Under the pieces are notes generated by a model that had not been told where the DNA came from, did not search any database, and was given only the letters and a program-made list of their open reading frames with translations. The position numbers were made by a program, and so were the translations under genes. DNA of 64,000 nt from Ornithodoros turicata (lineage: Eukaryota > Arthropoda > Arachnida > Ixodida > Argasidae). The stretch is taken from the NCBI RefSeq assembly GCF_037126465.1, contig NC_088206.1:7229187-7293186 (forward strand), written 5' to 3'. Below are positions 1 to 19,455 of the stretch, piece after piece; positions within the stretch are counted from its first letter, which is position 1, and each line of letters opens with the position of its first letter.

Positions 1-1899
1 TGAACGAATCTGTTAGCAGTAAGCAGGACAATGTGCTTCCCATGGAGAAAAACGACATTCCTATACCTAATCGTTGTTCGGCCTAGTTGGGCCGAGCTTG
101 CGAAAAAGAGGGTTCGGCCAAGCTTTGATTGACATCGGCCTTACTCGGCCAACTGAATACCGCCAACTTTGGGCCAGTATGTGACAAACCGTCCTAACAA
201 ACACAGGGACCAGTATGCAATGCCGTTGGGGCCATTGTAGAACCAATCTTGGTTTCTAGTCGGGCATTAGTTGGCTAGATAGCGTCCCATGAGGCACCAG
301 CAATGATGGGCCAAGTATGGTCCAAATCTAATAAGATTCTCAACCAAGCATGGTTATGAGGTATGCCATGCAGCTTCTGCACCCCTCTACGCGATGTTCT
401 ATTCTATAACACCAGTGTGCCTTACACTGTATCTGGCAGGTGTGTATATTGCAAAAATCAAATCCAAAGGTTGAAAGTGCTGCTGCTGGTCGTGTGTGAC
501 CTGTCTTAACATCGTTTTGCCGCTATTGGAATAGATATGTATACGTACCAACCTGCTCGATAGCTGTTATTGTCAAAGGTTATACACATTACAAACGAGT
601 AGGAAATGGAAATTCCTGCTCGTTTAAGTAATGCTTTCCGTGTCATTATGGCTCAAAGTATGAAGCTGGTTTTCACCTTGGCTGAAAATAATTTTGCAAG
701 CTGAAGAAAAAATGTAGAAATGGACTTGTGTACATCGAATTGAACGACATAGACTAGCATCGTTGCTTTGTTGTTTCGAGCAGCAGCTGCTGTTTGGGGT
801 TTACCCCCCCCCCCCCCCCCCCCTCCCAAATTGTAAGTTTGGTTAGTGCATTTGGAAGAGATGATAATGAAATCCTCCTCACCCATGTAAAGTCCCCATA
901 GAACTCCTCCAGAAATATTTTTGGACTAGGCCACTGCTTTGAGCAAAACGCAGTTTACGAACTGCCTTCGCAGGTGACATTATGACGACGTCAGCCCAAG
1001 TTGCAGCGACTTGTGCCAACCAAATACCGATCTCCGGCAGATTTTCGGCAATTTGCACTTGGACTTTTTGTCTAGCTGGACACAACGCTATTGAAAGATG
1101 TATCATTCCCATGTAGCATTCCTTTCCTTGCCTCTTTTTTCTCAATAAGCATATCCCCCCCTCCCTTGAGTTTGAAGAACCCAGAAGACGACGAGGACGA
1201 TACAAGACTCGAATACGAACTAAAAAAAATGTTATAGAGTACATCAGTTCTCTTGCACTATATTAATTTGTTCATACATGATCATTGTTTTCAATATAGT
1301 AGTGTGGTATTGCAGCGAAATTGTAAAAGCTCCTCGTGACATATTGCACCCGGACTACAACTTGTATTCTTCGAAATCTGAAATATTCCTCATATTTTCT
1401 TGATATCTTTACATTTTTACTGCAGGACCGGTTCCCAAGCGTAGGAAAGTGTACAGTTTGGTGGAAAATGCCAGAAAATTGTAATTGCGGGAAGAATCAG
1501 ATAATGACAATAATTGTTGTATATGTATATTTTTCCTTTTATTAAATCGGTTAGACGTTCGGCGTCGTGGTGTGTATCTCTCTCTTTCTTTGTGCTGTTT
1601 TTACACCGCACCATTTACCCCAAGTGTCTGCGTTAGTTTGGTTACATTTGTAAATTTGAAACTTATTTATCGCTAACTAACTGTCATTCATCTCTCAGGC
1701 TAACCTGGCACGATATACTTTCAGTGAATAGCAGCCGGATGCTCTTAAGTTCACCACCTGGCCATGTTTTCTATCAAATTCCCCAAATTTCTGGATTCTG
1801 CAGAGGATTTGACAAACCCGGATTTGAAATGGGATTTGATTTGGCATGAAAAGAGGCAAATAAGCGAGAAAGATGCTTTCACTTTGTGTTCCATAATAT
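1..1899. other. Gene-free flank with a hAT-MITE remnant
   Basis: I see no convincing exon here. A run of about 20 C lies at 804-823. Bases 867-945 are related to the hAT MITE at 19979-20099: both contain GCATTTGGAAGAG, AAAGTCCCCATAGAAC and GAAATATTTTT. This copy has no readable left end or target duplication, so it is a decayed fragment. The open frames in this stretch overlap the remnant or low-complexity sequence and resemble no family I know. Confidence 0.5.
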
Positions 1900-2412
1900 T
1901 AAACGGACATAGTACTCGAGTTAAAAGGGGTGCATACAGATTCGCCCTACTTTGGATTGTGCATGTACAGTACGCGATCCGCCCGAAATGTTTTAAATGC
2001 AGGAACTAGAGAGGGTTCAGAATATTGCGGCTAGATGGGTTGCATGGATGTTAGTATAAGCGAGATAAAGTCCAGATTAGGTTGGGATAGTTTGTCGACA
2101 AGGAAACAACAGTTACGTTTGCAATTTTTAGATAAGGTTACTACTAATAAAATTAGTATGACAAAGGAACCTCCTTTAATTACTTGGAACCTCCATCGTA
2201 CATCTCATCGAGATTGATCATCACAGGAAAATTTAGCCCAACGGATGTATAGAGCTGATTTGTTCGGGACCTGAGTACGTGTTGTTTTATATACATGTGT
2301 GCTTTTCAGTTTTTCTTTGCTGTACTTATTGCTTACTTTTATTTGTATGTATCCCCGCCACAGTAATGTCGTAAGGCGTTGTTGCGTAATAGCAGAAATA
2401 AATAAATACAGA
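1900..2412 (+). mobile_element. 3' remnant of a non-LTR retrotransposon (LINE)
   Basis: In broken frames the plus strand reads like the C-terminal end of a LINE reverse-transcriptase protein: LERVQNIAARWV, then SRLGWDSLSTRKQQLRL and LQFLDKV. This is the arrangement seen after the RT domain in Jockey/CR1-type elements. The sequence then runs through a GTATCCCCGCCACAGTAATG-type 3' end into an (AAAT)n tail near 2396-2410, as expected of a target-primed insertion. Stops and frame changes show it is dead, and only the last roughly 500 bp are present. Confidence 0.65.
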
Positions 2413-3159
2413 AAAAACTGTAATTCTGGATACATATAATGATTTCATTTGCTTCTCGAAAAAGAGTTGACTTTAACCCCATTTGTTTCATCAAATTCAT
2501 ATCACTGGCGTGAGGTCCCTCATGATGACCCATGAGAAACATAGTGGTGATGCACAGTACCCCTGACAAATTACAAAGTGCTTCGCATGCTTCCGATACA
2601 CTTTCAACGTTTCGAATATGAGCGGCTTCTATAGCCATGACGGCTTCAACCTTCAACACACAAACCCAACAAACTACAAAGCAGGCAAAAAGTTCCCAGT
2701 ATTTCAACAACGCGAAAAAGATCGTCCGTGCAACATTCGTGTGAAAGAACAGGCCTATTAATAAACAGTACAACAAAAATAGATGAAATTGAAATAATGG
2801 CTTCATTTTTCCCGCGGAGGCAACTAGAATCCAAGGCGTCCCACACAGCAGCCAATGAGAAGTAGGAGCTACATTTTTGCGCGGAAGCACCTGGAAGAGT
2901 GAGTGACGCGGCAATGATACCCCTCAGGATCTAGCGTCTTGTCAGTTCCAAAACTTTGTTTAGAGCCCGCAATCCGATTCAAGGCCTGCTCTTTCATGTA
3001 TAAGGTGTTACATTTGTGAACGCCATGCGCAAGTTTCGAATCGGAAAAGAACGGAGACATTTGGCACAAAGCTAGTAGCACGCGTGTAAAAAAATGGCAA
3101 TTTGATTTTAGTTTATTATAAAATTGTACTCAGGAAGATAAGCAGTCCTATTTGAAGGT
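2413..3159. other. Unassigned flank upstream of BPNT2; long minus-strand frame
   Basis: A minus-strand frame stays open over 2339-2914 (191 codons). From an internal methionine it has a hydrophobic, signal-like start (MKPLFQFHLFLLYCLLIG) and several cysteines. Its end runs into the LINE tail and I recognise no family. It may be chance or a first exon. No promoter motif for BPNT2 can be named with confidence here. Confidence 0.3.
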
Positions 3160-3351
3160 ATGGAACAAATGAAAATTACAGGGACCAGCGGCAGGAGCGC
3201 AGGAGCTGGAATGCAGCGCCACGGGTCAACGATCATCCTGTGTGCTTGCTTGGTCACGTGCTACTGTTTATGTTGCTCACGTTGTCATTTTGCTTGCAGT
3301 TTTATTGCGGTTAGATGGTTCCGAAGTTGGAACTGTGCGATGATTCCGAAC

Positions 3352-5782
3352 ATGAGATTTAATAGACCCGTCATTATTTGTGCGTGCTGTGCTGGTCTAA
3401 TTATTATTGGTATTTATTTGTCCTCGTCGAAGAGCTACATAAGGGAATCGTACGATTACTTGGCATCATCTCACGCATCTCATGTTAGTTTGCAAGAACT
3501 GCTTATTGTCGCAATAGCTGCGGCTGAAAGAGGCGGAAATGAAGTTAGATTAGTTAGACGAAGCAATTTATTAAGTGAGAAGAGCAAAGGTAAAACGAAA
3601 GAAGGTGCCAATGACCCTCTGACGGACGGCGACTTGAGATCGCATGAAGTCATGTATCATGGGTTGTCTCAGGCATTTCCCGGTGTCCATGTAAGTATCG
3701 TAAAATTGTGAACATTTAGACAGACCTCTCGTTGCACGCGACACATTGTTTTATGTTTCCGCGTGCATACAACGCGTCTAAATTTCCCAGATAATATCGG
3801 AGGAACACGATTCAACTGTACCTGACAACATACCAGATTTGAAGTCCGTCAAACCAGAGTCCGTGAAAGGTATTGCTCTTGACGACGTTACTGTGCCTCG
3901 TGAGAGGGTTACAGTCTGGATTGACCCGTTAGATGCAACACAAGAGTACACAGGTATTCATATCCTGCTCTTATCTATCATGGGCTAACAGTTGAATGAC
4001 TTGCTGTCGTCATGCAGAAAATCTGCTTAACTACGTGACAACAATGGTATGTGTTGCTGTGGATGGTCAGCCAGTGATTGGTGTTATTCACAAGCCCTTC
4101 ATGAATGAAACAGGCAAGTATTTTGAAGATATTGCGTGTATTGTTCAGACGTATCGTAAGCCAGCTTTTGAACTGCATGCATGCATGGACTGTATGTGAG
4201 CGCGACAGCTGGATTTCCTCTGCAGTCCGCATGTTGTATTGGGACCCTGTTCTGTGATGTCGTTCGTTGTCCAATGCCACCCAGCTGCGTAACACTTGTG
4301 CCAGTGGCAACACCTGCTGCCATTTCTATGCGTGGGGTATTTGGGACAGAAGGTCCAAAAGCACATGTGATGCATGAGTGATTCAAAGTTTTTCAATGTG
4401 TTCATGGAATTTGGGTGAAGCGTTGAGCTTTTCTTAACGAAAGTAAATTTCCTACCTGTAAACTACTGTAAACACTTTTTTCTTTGTCGTATGTTAAAGC
4501 ACTGGGTTTCATACCATTCCAGCTTGGGCCTGGGTGGGTCATCAGATTTCGTCCACATTGAAGACACATTCTGAAGCCAAACGTGAGCACCCGGTCATAA
4601 TTGTGTCAAGGTCACACGCTGGGACAGTGCAGACAATGGCTAGAGAAGTCCTTGGACCGTCTGCAGAAATTATACCAGCTGGTGGTGCAGGTATAACTGC
4701 TGTTATAATCTTATCATAGTCGCCTGCATTTATCATGGGGAGCTCTTGACTGTCGAGTACCAAATATTGAGTACTAAATATCTAGGGTTCTCCGTTTTCG
4801 GGTTAAACCCGATTTTTCACTATAGTTCCCCCCCGAATAAGTTTTCCGGAATTCGGGTAAAACCCAATATCTACCCAAAATCCTTGCGGTCCTTCAACTT
4901 GTCGTTGTAGGTAAATCGTCGGAAAAGTGGATCATAATATCAGTAAAGAGAGCTATTTGTGACAACCTATTTGTCCTCCTTTTATAATCCCCTCCTGCAG
5001 GAGTCAAAGACGAGCTTTTGTGGAGCTCCATTAAACACATAATCAATCAATCAATCAATCGGGCAAGTGTTTGAATAGCACTGTCATTAACTGCCCCAGT
5101 TCCGAGCGGAAATATAAAGATTCTTGTTTGTCGTCACAGTGTCATAGCAGTGGCTTGTTTCATGTGCTTTCATATGCTCGTTTCACCCGAAAATTCCCCG
5201 ATGACATATCAAACAGAGATCGTAGCGCCCGATTTCTCGTGTGTATATAGCACCCGATTCCCCAAAACGATGCTAACCAGACATGCATGTAGAGTAGACA
5301 CATACATATATGTTACACCTTTTGCATTTTGTGTTATTCAGGAAAACCCGGCTGCAGCTACTTTACCTAATATTCACTCGAAGCTTTCTCAGTTTGGCAT
5401 TTTTTGGGACTTATCCCCTTATTGCCTACAGAAGTTCGACTGGTGGATGTTGGTTAATATTGATGGCATATGTTCCTGCTGCGAGCGGAGCAGTGAAAGA
5501 ATTTATTGCAAATTACAAACACTCCACTTCTGTTTTGCAGGCTACAAAGCGCTCGAAGTAGCGTCAGGAAAGGTAGACGCCTACATACACACGACGCTCA
5601 TCAAAAAGTGGGACATTTGTGCTGGAAATGCAGTTTTAAATGCCCTGGGTGGCCACATGACGACACTCTCGGGAGGGGACTTGTACTATGGTAAGAACGA
5701 TCCAATTAAGGCAGAGGGCGGCATCTTAGCCACATTGCGTGAGCACTATCAGTATGTTAAGAAGTTCGAGGCACTTCAGTGA
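3352..5782 (+). CDS. BPNT2: Golgi-resident adenosine 3',5'-bisphosphate phosphatase (gPAPP)
   Basis: It hydrolyses PAP, the by-product of sulfotransferases, to AMP and phosphate in the Golgi lumen, supporting glycosaminoglycan sulfation. Exons: 3352-3690, 3791-3953, 4018-4113, 4523-4690, 5541-5782; all phases agree and give 335 aa (human 359). A single N-terminal membrane anchor (about residues 5-20, [14 protein letters not shown]) precedes the inositol-monophosphatase-fold domain. Metal and catalytic motifs are present: EEH (117-119), [12 protein letters not shown] (156-167) and [10 protein letters not shown] (279-288), with IPAGGAGYK between. The start is chosen at 3352 because it puts the anchor at the N-terminus. 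In-frame ATGs lie at 3340 and 3160, but a likely 3' splice site (TTGCTTGCAG, ending 3299) suggests an upstream 5'UTR intron. Intron 3 is GC-AG. The family is certain; only the start is open. Confidence 0.95.
4114..4522 (+). other. Non-canonical GC-AG intron in BPNT2
   Basis: Exon 3 ends ACAG and is followed by GCAAGT, the usual form of a GC 5' splice site, paired with an AG at 4521-4522. Joining 4113 to 4523 restores codon phase and gives [14 protein letters not shown], matching the conserved HKPF...TAWAM stretch of the family. No nearby GT donor keeps the frame. Confidence 0.85.
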
Positions 5783-5999
5783 TGAATACTGCTGCTCTCG
5801 GAACAATGGAAATGGGCATTATGTGAATGTGGGTGTTTCGAAGTCGCCTGGGTCGAAGTGGAAAGGGGGTTGCTGCAGATCTGTTAAGTGCCAACATTTT
5901 TGTTGTCCACTTTACGAGAGGTGGTGTGCTGTGAGTGGACGTAGCTTTAGCATCGTACGTAAACGACACGCTGTGGCTTACTGAAATGTGACTTGCCGT

Positions 6000-6005
6000 A
6001 ATAAA
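6000..6005 (+). terminator. Polyadenylation signal of BPNT2
   Basis: AATAAA about 220 nt downstream of the BPNT2 stop, the first good hexamer in a short 3'UTR. A (CA)n tract and a hAT MITE follow directly. Confidence 0.6.
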
Positions 6006-6103
6006 ATGACCAACAGTGCACACACACACACCAGAAGAACATACATCTAAACGCTGGAGGGATAAAGTTATTATACTCCAGACGAAAGATGTATATTTAT
6101 GAT

Positions 6104-6461
6104 TAGGGCCTGACTTTTTTTGGGTTTTATTTTTGGCCAAATTCGGGGGGTAAATATCGGGTGATATTTTTCGTTTGAAAATTCGGGCTGTATTCGGGTT
6201 AAATCCCGTTACGGCATATTCTGTCGTCAGGAATTCGGGTGTATTCGGGTGATTTTTTCTTTGTTTAATATAAATTTGTCTTAACGTGGAACTAATGTTT
6301 AGCAGTGTTATCAAACTTTATTTTAATGCACGCTTACGAGTGTGCCACGCGACCCGGATGTTTTCGGGTAGATTCGGGTTAAACCCGAATTTTACAGATT
6401 TCGTTCGGGGGGGGGTAAATATCGGGCGGATACGGGTTTAACCCTAAAAAGTCAGGCCCTA
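6104..6461. mobile_element. hAT-type MITE, TAGGGCCTGACTTTTT family
   Basis: A 358-bp element with inverted ends TAGGGCCTGACTTTTT and AAAAAGTCAGGCCCTA, flanked by a perfect 8-bp duplication TTTATGAT (6096-6103 and 6462-6469). The interior has no reading frame and repeats short modules of the type ATTCGGG, AAATCGGG and GGTTTAACCC, shared with other MITE families in this window. The 8-bp duplication and TAG ends indicate hAT-type mobilisation. The perfect duplication suggests a fairly recent insertion. Confidence 0.9.
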
Positions 6462-9400
6462 TTTATGATGCATGGCTGTGGCTCACTTTTTTGTCATGTC
6501 ACCTGAAGCTAGTTCGAAGATTGTGTTGGCTAACATACTTCCCTACCTACTACATACGAATGAAGTGCAATTGACACAGACATGGAATTAGTGACACATT
6601 TCTTTATTACACATTTTACGACACGCAGAAAGTGGTAAATCTCTGTTAGTAGTGTTACGTGCTCCTCTTAAATTTTTGTGTTCTGTGCTCTGCTCATCAT
6701 TTTCCTGCCACTTCCAACCTTATAGTCACGTGGTTTTTGTGGTATGTATATTTATTATTGCTATAGTTATTATGCTTATATATATTATATAGTTATTATA
6801 GTTATTAGTTCATCTGTGTTCGAGTGGTAATTATAATAGGCTTATGGGCATTGTATTTTGCTAGTGCTATTTAATGGCAGTTTAATGACCAAAAATATGG
6901 ACAGAATATGTTTTTGGCAGCTTCCTGTGTAGGACCTCAGACTGTTTCTGTACGATGCTGCGTTGTGCTTCGTGCTAAATTGGCAACATCAGAAACCACC
7001 CTGTTTCCAGAGAACATAAGAAGGTACATTGAAGACTCACTGAAGTTCCGAGTGGGTCTGGCTTGACTTTTGTAACACATTTTTAGAAAAAAAGTTGGGA
7101 AGGTATTGTTAGGTTGTGTCAGAATGATTTTTCAAAGCTGGTATTTGTGAGGAAACCAGTGACTCGGATTATCTGAAGGGCTGTGCACGGTTGGGCTTGC
7201 CCATCTCCGTGCATCCCAGTGTATTTTTAGTGCAGCGTAAGTTACGACTAAACCATGCTGTAGATGATGAACATGTTGGTCGCTTTACTGTTACGTAGCT
7301 CTCGGCATTTAGGGTTCGAGTGTAGCATGCAAATAAACAGTATTTCAACGTTGTTACGGTAACGCTTTTGAGGAATGACTGGTAGTGTTGTTAAGCAAAG
7401 AGTCATCCTGAGGGCATTACTTTGAAGTGAATACTTGTACACTTTGAAGTGCAGGTGTTGTTGTGCAGCGTCTGAAGGCCTATTGCCCTCATTTTCAGTG
7501 GTTTTGCTGTTTGGAACTCCAGTCACGTCCAGCAAAAAATTGTGAGGCATCCATTGTTATGTAGTACTGTACGAAAATTGCGCTTGTCCGCACCAAGTTT
7601 TTCCTAGGTAGAAAGCAAAGCTTTGAGATATGCGGATGGATTACACAATTATTACATCCGTATATCTGAAACTTAATGTGGCAACTCAGACCATAATGTG
7701 CCAAACTGTGCTAAATGTGTCAATGAGTTGGTTTAAATAGACAGAGCTAAACGAGAACCAGCAGGTGAAGCATGCGAGAGTATAAAGTCTGTGTAAGTCT
7801 GAGGGCTGAAGAAGTGCAGCCTTCTGCATGAAAGTCTCGTCTCATTAAAATTTAGATGCTCTTAGCCGTCTTCTTTCTGTCTGTGTAAAACTAAATGGTA
7901 AATGTAAGTGGTAAATGTAAACGGGTAAAATACTGTTTGCAAGACGTAAAAAACTGACACACCCTCACACAGCGGTAAAGGGTACGGAGAAAATTCTGAG
8001 AAATGATGTTGGCAATGCTGCTAATGTACATGTAATGACTGAGTGTAGCAGGAACATATGGTCCTGCGTGTTTAAAAGAGGCATGTCTATCTCTCCATCT
8101 GCAAGATGAAACTTGAAGCATTTGATTTCTCAGATGATGTGAATGCCTTCCCAAAGAAGAGAGCGAGAGAGACACAGCATCCTGGAAGAAACCTTTAATA
8201 GATACAGTACCACGTCTCACAAATATACATTCTCTCTTGAAGAGACACTATTGTGCTCGAAGTTGTGGAAGTGACCTACAGCAGTGGCACTAAGCAGTAT
8301 AGTGGTAGTAAAACTATTTTACTCTGACTCGTTACACCTGTACACTAAATCGTTTTTTTTTAAATTCGTATTTACAGCATCGATCGGACATACCCTATGA
8401 ACGCAATAATGCTGACTTCAGTAATGTGCAGGAGGAGGTGGTGCTTTCACATAGCTTTTTAAACCTCATTTAATGCCTTCTATGCAATCTATAGCCATGG
8501 GATCACCTCACTTTGTGAAGTGACTTACCACTCAGTAAAGAATGAACGGTTGTCTTCGCACCCCCCACTAAGTCCTTGCACATACGAGTATTACAATAAA
8601 TGTATAGTTCTAGTGCCTGGAATACAGACGCACATTAGAATGTGATGTTACTCTCGATCGTAATCCAAATACTAAACCAAGGCATGCCTCTTACTTTTAG
8701 GTACCTGCAGCAGTATCATACACGTTAAAAAGGTTGCGACACTTCGATATACAGGGTGCTTTTCTATTTGTTATAAATTTTTAATAAAGAGAGCTGTGAC
8801 AACTGCTTAGATGCTGGTTTTGCAGGCTGATTATACAGCCTGGCGAACATGAGCATGTAACTAGTACATCACTAATTACCCGAAATTTGGGAACTTTTTA
8901 ATTTGAGGGTTTCCGAGAAATGTGAGATAGGATCTTTTGATAAGAGCACTAAATTCCCAGTGCAAGGGGAACATGTTCCACGCAAAAATTGGCTTGCATA
9001 CTTAGCAATAGAAAGGCCAGATACTGGTGTAGATGTCTGAAAGGGGCTGCAGGGTGATTTAGGGAACATTGTCAGCCAATAGGAGACGGGGATTTGTGAA
9101 AGGATCGGATACTTAAGCGTGTACGCTTTGATTGTGAATTAAATGCTCTTATCGAATTGTTCGACCAACCAGTCCCGTTTTTAATGCTTTATGTAATGTA
9201 ATTTTTTTTTTTTTTTTTAAATTCTGTGTTAACACCGTGAAGCAACTGTGGCTATGAGTGGCGTACAGACGTGAACAGATGGAGAGAGGACAGCAGAAAG
9301 GAGTGGGGGACCGGGGGGGGTTAGTAAGCATCCTGGGCCGACTTTAGGGGGAACTAATCCGACATGCGTCTGGAAAGTCTGCCAGAAAGATAGTAGAATT

Positions 9401-10946
9401 GGAACCAATCATTATTCAGAAGAACCTGAAATGAGCAAATACATTGAAATATCCATCACCAAAGTTTGCTATGCAAATGAGCCGGAACCAAAACGAATAC
9501 TATAATCGACCTGCAAAACCGGCACTTGTGCTGCTCCCCCCCTCATAGCTTTTTTTATTATTAAATATCTGTTAAAAAAAAAAAAACTGTATGTAGCTCA
9601 CTGCATCATACACGCACTGCACTACACATCAGAGTATTGTGTGAAAAACACTCTTTTTGTGTTTGTACAGTTGGCCACGTACAAACCCTCGAACAAATTT
9701 TGAGCTCCGACGTCAGAGGTGCTCGAGGGTCTTAGCCAATCCTATTAGTTCTCCTGAGCACGTGCCTCGTTGGCAGAGACAACGCCTGCCAGCTGGAGGT
9801 TTTTTCGGTTCTCACAATACCACTTTTCTACGCGTCCCTTACCCCCCTTGCTGCAGAACTTTGAATGCAGGTCCACATAGATGCCAATGAGTCTTTTATA
9901 TTCATCTGCTGCCATAATGTGGCGAAGTATTACAATCTGTTTAAGTTTGTGAAATCCAAGTAAGTACTGAATTAGACATTAATATGCAACTTCTGTTATC
10001 ATAAATGACAACACTTTGCTACCCATACCCTAGCGATCGTAGCCATAGGCACACAAATGCAACGGGCCTCGAAAATTGGCAGCCTCTGTAATATGCGATT
10101 TCTCCTCAGACACAGAATGCTCTCCACGTTTCCTATGCCTGCCTCGTGGGTGAGAAATCTCAGTAAACAGAGAGCCATTTTTGTTCACTTGCACCTGTGA
10201 TGGTTTCCTTCACTTCTGTACTGTGGTCCATGCAGTCCTAGATGTGGTGCCAGAACATGCCATTCGAAGTGCTAGTCGGATAAATGTACGTTACAGTTTG
10301 ATGGCAGGTATTAAAGGTTGAGGAAACATTTGTCTATAGCAATTCCAGAAACAGCAAGTGTAGTGCTTGTTGTATTTTTCCATGTACTTTATACCCGGGG
10401 CATATCTCTTTTTATGTGGGCAAATAATAGGGGTGACACGCACAGTGGAAAGCTTTGTTAGCTTCAAAATATCCGAGAACACCAGAAGCATTCCTTACTG
10501 ATAATGGAAAAAAAAAAAATTGAATAACGTTGGACAGCATACGCTCTTTCATTTACTACCAACATCTACAAAGACAGAGCGAATGCTTTCAATGACTGTC
10601 GATAACACTGACCGCAGTGTGAACAGTAATGACAATAGTATTAAATTACACTGCCCGAAGCAAACCGTACTCTTACAGTCTCTCTTGTAAAACTAGGACA
10701 CTCCAGGGGTCGACACAAACGCTTCAAAAATCTCGCGACTCGCGACCCGAAACAATGTCCATCGAAAAACGAGTCGTGCTGGCAAAAGTTTCAGACGTGC
10801 ACACCAATCCCACACTCTGAAGGACTGTGCAGGTCGGGTCAACATCAATTTACACAACAGACAGACGAGATACTCCTCAATTTCGGGGGGGCGCGGCGGC
10901 GTACAGCCCTGTAGCGTGCGCCTCCTTTCCTTAACTCGTCTCTTAA
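6462..10946. other. Convergent intergenic region between BPNT2 and PCMTD
   Basis: No exon recognised on either strand. It holds AT-rich sequence, poly-T and poly-A runs (9200-9218, 9573-9585, 10508-10519) and, at 7806-7833, a CTGAAGA-hairpin-GAAA arrangement like that near 41939. The 77-codon plus frame at 9657-9890 has no recognisable features. The 3'UTR of PCMTD must lie in the right part, but I see no clear AATAAA on the minus strand. Confidence 0.5.
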
Positions 10947-18023
<7,077 letters not shown>

Positions 18024-18620
18024 TACAGTCGACCATCCTTTATCTGGCACTGGCCGTTTCCAGCTAAAGTGTCCGGATAGCTAGGATTCCGGACAAATGA
18101 AACTGGAAAGCAGACACGCATTCAGCCGTCAACAAAGCCCATGTTTATGTCGGAGGACATAGGACGGTGTCCACTGTCAATCGCGTAAAACTGTGCTCCT
18201 GTAAACCCTTACTTATGACATTAATTTGAAAACACATTATTCTTTTGCTAAAACAAATGCCAGAACCCTTCTTTGTGGACTTTGCACATTCTAAAGAGTG
18301 ACAACACTGGGCTCCTCACTGTTATCAGAGTCACGCTGATGTGAAGCAACAATGATAATGACACCTTCAACCCTAATCGCAGATGTCATCACGCCAGTTA
18401 ATGTTGACATACTTCAGAGCTGTGGTGTCATCGAGAGCTGCTGAAGTTAGCTTTCGTGTGAGAGAATGTAGCTGTGCAAGTCACTCAGTGGATCGTCTGC
18501 AGAAGACTGGTGGTCAATGTGCGGTACACGGGTACAATGGGAAAGGGATTCCTCAAGATTGCCATATCCCGCTTGAAGAAACATGGGTCGCGCACTGTCC
18601 CTGACTCAATACCTGATAAG

Positions 18621-19455
18621 TAGGGCCCGGAATTTTTAGGCGTTTGCCCATAAATGGGTAAATGTGTCATTTTCAGGGTTGCCTGCCTCTTCCTCGACTC
18701 TACTGAATTGTAGCCATTTTTTAGCGTTTTTAGATTATATAACAGCCTTTTTTTTAGAGGTGCAAGTGTGCCTTTCAGGCTCACGCTGCACTTTGCTTTT
18801 TGTTTCTGCGTGTTTACGCCTTTCGATCCTTTTTTTTTTTGCGTTTGGTTTCCTTCAGCACCTTGGTTTACTACTAGAAGGAGTTCACGTATATTTGATG
18901 AAAACATTTGGCCTTTCTTGGCCGATTTCAAGACCTTTGAGGGCGGAGAACTAAGGTATATTTAGGGAGTGACTTTTTCGGGTTAAACCCGATTCCGCCC
19001 GGTTATTCCCCCCGAACTGACCTCCGACCAATTCGGGTTAAACCCGATTTCTCCCCGAATTCCACTCACTATGAAATCCTCAAGTGACGTTTCCACTGAA
19101 GACGAACAAAGGTCGCCACGTGTAACGCATGTAAGAATGGGTCACTTATGTTCCCAGCAATACACCCATGTGTGTCAACACTGTCTATGTCTTCGGGGAT
19201 TACCGCTGCAAGGTCAGGATCCCGCAAAAACAACAACAGCAAAAAAAACAACAAAAAACTAAAAAGAGAGATTAGGAAATGACTTAATAGACAAGAGGAG
19301 CAAGTTTTCCTGGATGGAGCACTCTGAAACACCAACAAAGAGCGTACCAGATTAACGTGCCTACTTTTACATTTTACTGCCTATTTTGGTGTTGTTGAGG
19401 ACCTAAACGCCTGCCTATTTCCACTGTTTTTATTTGCCTAAGTTTCCAGGCCCTA
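18621..19455. mobile_element. hAT-type element, TAGGGCCYGGAATTTTAGGC family
   Basis: Ends TAGGGCCCGGAATTTTTAGG and CCTAAGTTTCCAGGCCCTA with a perfect 8-bp duplication CTGATAAG (18613-18620 and 19456-19463). Further copies are at 30714-31303 and 58063-58611. This copy is longer because a different hAT-type element is inserted at 18963. Confidence 0.88.
18963..19290. mobile_element. Truncated hAT-type MITE, TAGGGAGTGACTTTTTC family
   Basis: Starts TAGGGAGTGACTTTTTCGGG and follows the complete copy at 50775-51167 (in inverse orientation) through the AAAGAGAGATTAGG and GACAAGAGGAG segments, then stops. The far end, about 110 bp, is missing. It lies inside the hAT element at 18621-19455. Confidence 0.7.

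Noticed and set aside
2339..2914. A secreted cysteine-containing protein on the minus strand
   Set aside because: The 191-codon frame has a signal-like start but ends inside a LINE tail, has no family resemblance and no supporting splice structure. A weakly similar ACEALC motif at 23480-23530 looks like chance.
3160..3351. N-terminal extension of BPNT2 from the upstream ATG at 3160 (64 extra residues)
   Set aside because: It would put a Cys-rich stretch before the membrane anchor, unlike the family, and a good 3' splice site ends at 3299 inside it. I treat most of it as intron or 5'UTR.
4793..4880. Another complete TAGRG-type MITE in BPNT2 intron 4
   Set aside because: GGGTTAAACCCGATTTTTC and related words are present, but no paired ends or 8-bp duplication are found; at most a fragment.
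5041..5060. (AATC)n as a CRISPR-like or regulatory repeat
   Set aside because: It is a five-unit microsatellite in an intron of a eukaryotic gene.
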